A stretch of 64,000 bases of DNA from Candidatus Krumholzibacteriia bacterium (GTDB taxonomy: Bacteria; Krumholzibacteriota; Krumholzibacteriia; WVZY01; JAKEHA01): assembly GCA_029865265.1 (NCBI GenBank), contig JAOUHG010000002.1:18501-82500 (forward strand), read 5' to 3'. The notes under the pieces were generated by a model. It saw nothing but the letters and a program-made list of their open reading frames with translations, did no database searches and was not told the DNA's origin. How positions within the stretch are numbered: position 1 is the stretch's first letter; every line of letters begins with the position of its first letter. The translations under genes were made by a program, and so were the position numbers. Positions 58,657 to 64,000 of the stretch are shown here, piece by piece.

Positions 58657-60309
58657 TCACACGGAGTAGCGTCCCGCGATGGGAAAGCGGCGCCCGGCGC
58701 CGAACGCCTTGGAGGTCACCTTGAGTCCGGGCGCGGCCTGCTTGCGCTTGTACTCGCTCTTGCGCACCGCCTCCACCACCCACGCCACGGTTGAAGCATC
58801 GAACCCGCGCGCCACGATGTCCGCGGCGCCCGCCCCCTCTTCGATATGCAGATCGAGGATGGCGTCGAGAATTTCGTAGGGCGGCAGCGAATCGGCGTCC
58901 TTCTGGCCGGGGCGCAGCTCCGCCGACGGCGCCTTCTCAATGATCGCCGGCGGGATCACCGTTCGCTCCGCGTTGTACATCGCACACAGCCGGTACACCA
59001 TGGTCTTGGGAACGTCGGAGATCACGGCCAGTCCACCGCTCATGTCGCCATACAGCGTGCAGTATCCGACGGCGAGTTCGCTCTTGTTCCCGGTGGACAG
59101 AACCAAGTGCCCGAACTTGTTGGAGATCGCCATCAGGATGTTGCCGCGGATACGCGCCTGGATGTTCTCCTCGGTGACATCGGGCGTGGTGCCGGCGAGG
59201 ACGCCCGCGAGGGCCTCGTCGTAGGCCTGCATCAGCGATCCAATTGCGACCTCCTCCAGCCGAACACCGAGCGCGGACGCCAGCGCGCGCGCGTCCTGCA
59301 CGCTCCCGGCCGACGAATGCGGGGAGGGCATCGCCACCGCCAGCACGTTGTCTGCTCCCAGCGCCTCCGCCGCGATACACAGTGTGAGGGCGGAGTCGAT
59401 TCCGCCGGAAAGCCCCACCACCGCACGGCTGAAGCCGCACTTGGCAAAGTAGTCCCGGGTGCCCAGCACCAGCGCGCGCCGGATGCTGTCCGCCTCTTCC
59501 ATGACGCGGTACGCCGGCGCGGCGGCGGGCGCGTTGGTGTCCACCACCACCAGCGCCTCTTCGAACGCGGGCAGCGCGGCGCGCACCTCACCACCGCCGT
59601 CCACCCACAGGCTGCGCCCGTCGAAGACCAGTTCGTCGTTGCCGCCGGTCTGGTTCACGAAGACAAACGGCAGGCGATGGCGCCGCGCATGACTGCGGAT
59701 CAACTCCGCGCGAAACGCCTCCTTGCCCGCGGTGAACGGGGAGGCGGAGATGTTGACGAGAAGGGTTGCCCCCTGCTGCGCGAGCATGGCGATGGGCTCG
59801 ACACGGTACGGTTGCCGTGGAAACAGCGCGGGGTCGTTCCACGCATCCTCGCAGATCGAGATGCCGAGCTTCTCGCCCCGGAATGGCACCGGCACGGCCG
59901 CGGCGGCGGGCTCGAAGTACCGCGCCTCATCGAAGACGTCGTAGGTGGGCAGCAGCATCTTGTCCTGGCGGTGAATCACAGCGCCGTCGGCGATGAGCAG
60001 CGCCGCGTTGGCCACCCCCTTGCCCGTCGCCCCCGGCGACGTCAGGGGCGCTCCGACGATGATCCCCAGCCCGGGGTAACGCGCGGATTCGGCCACGATC
60101 CGGGCCAGATCACGCCCGCACTGTGCGATGAACGCGGGCCGCTCGACCAGGTCCTGCGGCGGGTAGCCGCTCACCGACATCTCGTGGAATACCACCAGTT
60201 CGGCGCCCGCTGCGGCGGCCCGGCGAACCGCGTCCAGGATGCGCCCGGCATTGCCAGCGGTATCTCCCACCACCGTATTCACCTGTACGAGTGCAATCCG
60301 CATGCGCAT
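58657..60309 (-). CDS. nadE: Glutamine-dependent NAD+ synthetase
   Basis: The 550-aa enzyme makes NAD+ from deamido-NAD+. The N-terminal nitrilase-type glutaminase domain (1-270) has the Glu43-Lys117-Cys153 triad in VVFHEMSVSGYP, RQDKMLLPTYDVFDE and ISICEDAWNDP. The C-terminal synthetase domain has the ATP-pyrophosphatase loop SGGIDS (301-306) and STGNKSELAVGYCTLYGDMSGGL. Length is right for the two-domain form. Either ATG 60309 or 60303 can be the start; a reading to 60681 is not conserved. Confidence 0.96.
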   Translation of the reverse strand: MRMRIALVQVNTVVGDTAGNAGRILDAVRRAAAAGAELVVFHEMSVSGYPPQDLVERPAFIAQCGRDLARIVAESARYPGLGIIVGAPLTSPGATGKGVANAALLIADGAVIHRQDKMLLPTYDVFDEARYFEPAAAAVPVPFRGEKLGISICEDAWNDPALFPRQPYRVEPIAMLAQQGATLLVNISASPFTAGKEAFRAELIRSHARRHRLPFVFVNQTGGNDELVFDGRSLWVDGGGEVRAALPAFEEALVVVDTNAPAAAPAYRVMEEADSIRRALVLGTRDYFAKCGFSRAVVGLSGGIDSALTLCIAAEALGADNVLAVAMPSPHSSAGSVQDARALASALGVRLEEVAIGSLMQAYDEALAGVLAGTTPDVTEENIQARIRGNILMAISNKFGHLVLSTGNKSELAVGYCTLYGDMSGGLAVISDVPKTMVYRLCAMYNAERTVIPPAIIEKAPSAELRPGQKDADSLPPYEILDAILDLHIEEGAGAADIVARGFDASTVAWVVEAVRKSEYKRKQAAPGLKVTSKAFGAGRRFPIAGRYSV

Positions 60310-60356
60310 CAAGGTATACGACCGCGGCGGGCCGGTCAATCGGGCGGAATGGTCCA

Positions 60357-60386
60357 TTGACGGGCACCGGTCAAAGTGCGTAGGAT
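60357..60386 (+). promoter_or_regulatory. Promoter of the SufR-like regulator
   Basis: TTGACG (60357-60362), an 18-nt spacer and TAGGAT (60381-60386), about 75 nt before the ATG at 60467. Possible autoregulation could not be shown; no clear palindrome overlaps it. Confidence 0.6.
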
Positions 60387-60466
60387 TCAGATGATCCCGG
60401 ACGCGCGGGCCGTGTCCGGCTGCCGCGAGTGAGCGGAAGGCCTGGCCGATCAAGGAGGCGTTACCA

Positions 60467-61159
60467 GTGCATGCTGCCATCGAGGCCCTTTCCGATACGC
60501 GCCGCGAGATTCTGCTCCGCATCAAGCGCGACGGCGGTTCCACCATTGCCGAGATCGCCAAACAACTCTCCATATCCGACGAAGGCGCGCGGCAGCACCT
60601 GATTCTGCTGGAACGCCAGGGCTGGGTGTCGCGCCGGGCCCAGCACTCCGGTGACGGAAAATCAGGGCGCCCGGCATCCATCTATGAGATCAGCCTGCGC
60701 GGTGAAGAGTTCTTCCCCAAACGTTACGACGAGTTGTGCGTCGCGGTGATCGGCGCCTTCAAGGCGCTGTACGGGCGGCAGGCGGTCGAGGCGGCCATAG
60801 CGCACCTCACCGAGTCCACGGTGAACGAGTGGGAGCCGAAGCTGCGCGGCAAGACGCTCGAGGAGCGGATGGAAACCCTCAAGGGGTACTACCTCCCGGA
60901 GGATCCGTTCATCTCCATCGAACGAAACGGCCACCTTGCGCTGGTGGAGCGAAACTGTCCGTTCACCAACGTGGCCCTGCAGCAACCCCAGTTGTGCAGC
61001 ATCACCGTCAACACGCTGACGCGCCTGCTCGGGATGCGCGTCTCGCGCGAGCGCACGTTTCAACGCGGCGACGGTTGCTGCGAGTTCCGCGTACACCGCG
61101 ATGATCCGGTTGACCCGTCGGCAGTTCCGTTTTCGATCGAAGATCCGCGCGACGACTGA
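60467..61159 (+). CDS. SufR-like iron-sulfur winged-helix transcription regulator
   Basis: The 230-aa regulator has an N-terminal winged helix (about residues 1-75: TRREILLRIKRDGG, IAEIAKQLSISDEGARQHLILLERQGWV). The C-terminal domain has cysteines C164, C177, C204 and C205. C164-x12-C177-x27-C205 is the spacing I know from SufR proteins, where three Cys bind a [4Fe-4S] cluster that controls suf operons. No suf gene is near; the neighbours are nadE (divergent) and a lipoprotein. AAGGAGG precedes the ATG. The target genes are unknown. Confidence 0.85.
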   Translation: MHAAIEALSDTRREILLRIKRDGGSTIAEIAKQLSISDEGARQHLILLERQGWVSRRAQHSGDGKSGRPASIYEISLRGEEFFPKRYDELCVAVIGAFKALYGRQAVEAAIAHLTESTVNEWEPKLRGKTLEERMETLKGYYLPEDPFISIERNGHLALVERNCPFTNVALQQPQLCSITVNTLTRLLGMRVSRERTFQRGDGCCEFRVHRDDPVDPSAVPFSIEDPRDD

Positions 61160-61245
61160 CCCGGAAGCCCCTGCCGTTCGGCGGCGGGATTCATGACCCG
61201 AACCGGCGTTCCCACACAATGCGCCGAGACCCCAGGAGGTTGCTC

Positions 61246-62322
61246 ATGTCTTCTCGTAATGTGGTTCCCTTTCTGCTCGCCGGCGCGCTGGCGCTTGCGA
61301 TGGCCGCGGGCTGCGGCGACGATGAGTCCCCCACCGGCGGCGGCACCGGAGGAAATTCGAGCACGTTGTCCCTGCCCTCGGGAACCTACGCCGCCACCGG
61401 GGCCTTCTTCACCTGCGGCGAGGCGGTACCCTTCGACGTTCTCGCCGACACCCTGGTCTTCTGTGGAGCCGAGGTCATCGACGAGTTCTTCGGCGCGGAT
61501 TGCCCCGTCAAGCGCACCGGCAACAACCTCTCGCTGTCGTGCGAGACGACGGAAACCGTGGGACTCAGCTGCACGGAGACACTCAAGGCCAGTTTCACCG
61601 GGACCGTCTCGGGCGACACCTACCAACTGTCGGGCACGTTCGAGTATTCCGACAACCCGGCGGACTGCTGGGACGGGACGTACTGCGATTCGCTCCATCT
61701 GACCATCGAGCGCATCGGGGGTGTCCCGACGGCGTGCGCCTACGCGGACGAGAACACCGTGGCACTCAACGTAACGGGCGGGGCCCAGGCGGGCGCGCAC
61801 GAGTTGCAGGCGTTTGGTTCCAGCATCTCGTCCTCCGGCAGCTACTCGTTCTCCTTCAGCGCGAGCAGTAATTTGCCCGTGACCGCCGCTGCGGCGCCAG
61901 CGGGCGGCCTGCAGGAGTCGATCTACATGTACGTGTCGACCGACTACATCAATCCGGCCACACTGCCCGCCACGCTGCCGGTGGTGGTGCAGACGATCGG
62001 CGCGGCGCCCGTGTCGCCTGCCGGCGGTCCGCAGGTCTACCTTGGGTACGCCGAGATGTCTCCGGACTACTCGTTCAACGCGGAGAACGCGGTGTCCGGA
62101 AACTTCGTGGTGCACGAGATCGACGGCGATCACATTGCGGGAACGCTGAACGTGATCGTCTCCGGTACCGAGTACAGCGAGGCCAACCCGAGCGGTGTTC
62201 CCGCGCAGCGGACCCTGTCGGGTGGTTACTTCGTGACCGGGGAGGATCAACCGGTGGAGACCGGCGCCCCGGGCGGGTCTCTGGCAGGGTTCACGAAGCG
62301 CCTGCGGAGCCTCATCAGGTAG
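61246..62322 (+). CDS. Secreted lipoprotein of unknown function
   Basis: From ATG 61246 (AGGAGG upstream) the product is 358 aa. It starts with a lipoprotein signal (LLAGALALAMAAGC, lipidated Cys about residue 26) and a flexible GDDESPTGGGTGGNSS linker. About six further cysteines follow in the first half (FFTCGEAV, VFCGAEV, GADCPVK, SLSCETT, LSCTET), then a beta-rich second half with Ser/Gly repeats. No domain is recognised. Such linkers are common in surface lipoproteins of FCB and delta-type bacteria. A good terminator follows. Confidence 0.82.
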   Translation: MSSRNVVPFLLAGALALAMAAGCGDDESPTGGGTGGNSSTLSLPSGTYAATGAFFTCGEAVPFDVLADTLVFCGAEVIDEFFGADCPVKRTGNNLSLSCETTETVGLSCTETLKASFTGTVSGDTYQLSGTFEYSDNPADCWDGTYCDSLHLTIERIGGVPTACAYADENTVALNVTGGAQAGAHELQAFGSSISSSGSYSFSFSASSNLPVTAAAAPAGGLQESIYMYVSTDYINPATLPATLPVVVQTIGAAPVSPAGGPQVYLGYAEMSPDYSFNAENAVSGNFVVHEIDGDHIAGTLNVIVSGTEYSEANPSGVPAQRTLSGGYFVTGEDQPVETGAPGGSLAGFTKRLRSLIR

Positions 62323-62357
62323 GCCGTCCGGCTGCGGCCGGAACGTATAAACGGACG

Positions 62358-62388
62358 AAAGCCCGCTGACATCCGCCAGCGGGCTTTT
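62358..62388 (+). terminator. Intrinsic terminator of the 61246-62322 lipoprotein gene
   Basis: AAAGCCCGCTG (62358-62368) pairs over 11 bp with 62377-62387 around an 8-nt loop, and TTTT closes the stem. It lies 36 nt past the stop. Confidence 0.85.
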
Positions 62389-62494
62389 CGTTGCCAAGCC
62401 AGGCGGGGTCCGGGGGTCCGCCAGGATCGTAGAGGCTGGAACCGGGCAAGTGGTCAAGAATGCTCTGCCTCAGGGAGCAGACTGGGCACAGGCA

Positions 62495-62573
62495 GCGGGG
62501 ACGGCTCTCCGTACCGGGCGATACCCGCCGACCAAGAAAGGTCCGACCGGCTTCGGCGAGCCGCTATCCCCGC
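62495..62573. ncRNA. Possible structured RNA or multi-hairpin element
   Basis: GCGGGGA (62495-62501) pairs with TCCCCGC (62567-62573), and CGGCT (62502-62506) with AGCCG (62559-62563). Inside are hairpins CGGG/CCCG and GACC-AAGAAA-GGTC. The 79 nt could form a closed multi-branched fold. It does not fit tRNA rules and matches no riboswitch I recognise; the strand is unclear. Confidence 0.3.
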
Positions 62574-62652
62574 AACCCGACCTGTATGGAAGTGCGCCGT
62601 TTCAATCCGCAGCGGCTAACGGAATTTCGATTTTTTTCGGGAGGGGTATTCT

Positions 62653-64000
62653 TCAGCGGGAGGGGGCGGCGGCGGCCCGATCCTGGGCGCCGGCCGGGTC
62701 CAGCCCGCGTGCCGGCCGCATGCCGATGCGGTCGTTGATGTGGGGGGGGATGTTCAGGCGCAGGGCCACGCTGACGCGGTCCACCCAGAAGTAATAGCCT
62801 CCGCCCCGCACCACCCGCTCGGTGTACCCCGTGCCCAGACGCTCGCCAGCTCCCGGCGCGACCGGGAGCTGGTAGGACCCGTACCAGTCCCGCGTCCACT
62901 CGGTGACGTTGCCCAGCACATCGTAGAGTCCGAATGCGTTGGGCGCGTAGAACCCGACCGGCGACGAGTCGACGAAGCCATCGTACCAGTCCGCGTAGCT
63001 CCACCCGCCCGGCCGCGCCGGCACGCGCGCGGATGCATCCATGATGTTCTCGGTGGTGCGCAGGCAATCGGGATCCCAGCCACACGGGAGCCGCGCCGTC
63101 GACCCGGCCCGCGCGGCGTATTCCCACTGCGCCTCGGTCGGGAGCATCAGCCCCACATCGCGTGCAAAACCGTCCGCCTGTTCCCAGTTGAGGTTCTCGA
63201 CCGGGTGGCACAGCGAGGTCACGTACATCTTGTAGTCGATGCCGGGCTGCACACGGCTCGGGTTCTGCCCGGTGATGCGCAGGTACTGGGCCTGGGTCAC
63301 CTCGTACTTCGATATGAAGAAAGGGTCGAGGCAGACCCGGTGCACCGGCACCTCATCCAGGCGCGCGAGCGGGTCGCCACCCGGCTTGGCGGGATCGGCG
63401 AGCCGTTCCTTCGACATGCCCATCCAGAAACAGTCGCCGGGAAGCAGCACCATCACGATGCCGGTGTCATCGTCTACGGCCAGGCGTCCGTCGCGGCCAC
63501 GCACCGGCGCCGCACCGGTGCGGATGTGGACGAACTCCCACAGGCCGGACTGCGGATCGCGGCCCACCGGCACCAGCCCCACCTGGGGCGCAATGACCAG
63601 GCCCCCGTAGCGCGGACATTCCTCGACATCGGCGATCGAACGGATGGCATTGCTCCACTCGCTTCGGTGGCTGGTGATGCTCGCATCCACCACGTGGCGG
63701 GCGAAGTCGAGCCGGTCGCTCACCAGCGCCATTGTCCCCACATGCGGATCCGGATCGACGAAACGCTCCAGACCGGCGACCAGCGCGGATAGATGGTCGT
63801 AGTGAAACTGGTCCTTCTGGCTCGCAAAGAGCGGGCGTGATCCGCCGCCCGGCGACGGATTGCCGTCCAGCGCCTGCGCGCGCAGCGCCGCCAGTGTGGC
63901 ATGGTGCACGGGCAGGCGCGCCGCCAGCGCCTCCGCCTGGCGCAGCCATTCCTCCATGGCGGGAATGCGCTCCGGGTGCGGCGGGCGCAACGCAACCGAC
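62653..64000 (-). CDS. Formylglycine-generating-enzyme (SUMF1/FGE) domain protein, 5' end beyond the right edge
   Basis: At least 449 codons are open to the edge of the window. The C-terminal ~270 residues form an FGE-sulfatase-type domain: VMVLLPGDCFWMGMS, VHRVCLDPFFISKYEVTQAQYL, LPTEAQWEYAARAG, FGLYDVLGNVTEWTRDWYG and RVVRGGGYYFWVDRVSVALR. Before it, ERIPAMEEWLRQAEALAARLPVHHATLAALR and a ~150-aa linker resemble the region that follows a Ser/Thr kinase domain in kinase-FGE fusions; the kinase itself would lie outside. The active-site Cys pair of true FGE is not evident, so it may be a binding or lectin-like FGE relative. Confidence 0.82.
   Translation of the reverse strand, partial: SVALRPPHPERIPAMEEWLRQAEALAARLPVHHATLAALRAQALDGNPSPGGGSRPLFASQKDQFHYDHLSALVAGLERFVDPDPHVGTMALVSDRLDFARHVVDASITSHRSEWSNAIRSIADVEECPRYGGLVIAPQVGLVPVGRDPQSGLWEFVHIRTGAAPVRGRDGRLAVDDDTGIVMVLLPGDCFWMGMSKERLADPAKPGGDPLARLDEVPVHRVCLDPFFISKYEVTQAQYLRITGQNPSRVQPGIDYKMYVTSLCHPVENLNWEQADGFARDVGLMLPTEAQWEYAARAGSTARLPCGWDPDCLRTTENIMDASARVPARPGGWSYADWYDGFVDSSPVGFYAPNAFGLYDVLGNVTEWTRDWYGSYQLPVAPGAGERLGTGYTERVVRGGGYYFWVDRVSVALRLNIPPHINDRIGMRPARGLDPAGAQDRAAAAPSR

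Larger units (their letters stand above)
62323..62652. other. 330-bp intergenic region between convergent genes
   Basis: It holds the terminator at 62358-62388 and a foldable stretch at 62495-62573, both listed separately. A small TGCTC/GAGCA hairpin also occurs around 62461-62479. No convincing open reading frame or tRNA is seen. Confidence 0.6.

Noticed and set aside
62495..62573. tRNA suspected from the 7-bp outer stem
   Set aside because: There is no T-arm TTCRANY loop, no D-arm pattern and no anticodon arm of the right geometry; listed only as a structured element.

Overview
The window is a high-GC bacterial chromosome segment packed with genes on both strands. I found no rRNA, tRNA, CRISPR array, transposase or phage module. 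Three features point to the FCB (Fibrobacteres-Chlorobi-Bacteroidetes) side of the tree, with a high-GC candidate lineage such as Candidatus Eisenbacteria as my best guess. These are a very large secreted protein with a YPNPFNP-type C-terminal sorting domain, a PorV/PorQ-like outer membrane protein beside a FlgD-Ig-like secreted protein, and BamE-like and TTGSV-type lipoproteins. The phylum call is inference from gene content; no marker-gene phylogeny was possible here.

Layout. 0-5.6 kb, minus strand: a methyltransferase cut by the left edge, an orphan UgpC/MalK-type ATPase, lysine 6-aminotransferase (lat), a YtcJ-like amidohydrolase and a small secreted protein. 6-9.1 kb: a 1032-aa secreted protein. 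9.7-11.6 kb, plus strand: a PilB/GspE ATPase behind a near-consensus sigma-54 promoter. 11.6-22.8 kb, minus strand: a long translation and protein-maturation series, tgt-yajC-def-fmt-PASTA-rpe-(insert)-ffh-rpsP-khpA-rimM-trmD-rplS-rnhB-yraN-lipoprotein. It is interrupted after rpe by a roughly 0.95-kb segment flanked by perfect 37-bp direct repeats. 23-25.5 kb, plus strand: a two-gene cytochrome bd-like oxidase whose large subunit carries two c-type heme motifs. 25.6-34.6 kb, minus strand: fusA-like, yebC, ruvC, ruvA, ruvB, queA and an AsmA-family gene, probably one transcript.

34.7-55.7 kb is an envelope and surface-polysaccharide region. It holds an SGNH hydrolase, a Yip1-family membrane protein, three glycosyltransferases, a Wzz-Wzy-GT2 operon behind a palindromic operator, two PMT/ArnT-like membrane glycosyltransferases, a second O-antigen ligase-like protein, a PDZ protein, a propeller protein, a lipid kinase, a DMT transporter and a sirtuin. 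55.7-64 kb holds pruA, a YbgC-type thioesterase, acylphosphatase, archease, glutamine-dependent nadE, a SufR-like Fe-S regulator, a lipoprotein and the C-terminal part of a formylglycine-generating-enzyme-domain protein cut by the right edge.

Regulation and gene style. Many starts overlap the preceding stop (ATGA or GTGA), and several genes start with TTG. Candidate housekeeping promoters repeatedly show TTGACA-like and TAnnnT-like boxes separated by exactly 18 bp.

The most novel-looking features are: (1) a dispersed intergenic element with a conserved ~60-nt core inside non-conserved inverted-repeat arms (15764-15832, 25531-25624, plus a partial copy at 29491-29517); (2) the direct-repeat-flanked insertion at the 3' end of rpe; (3) the sigma-54-controlled orphan PilB; (4) the heme-c-bearing bd-like oxidase.
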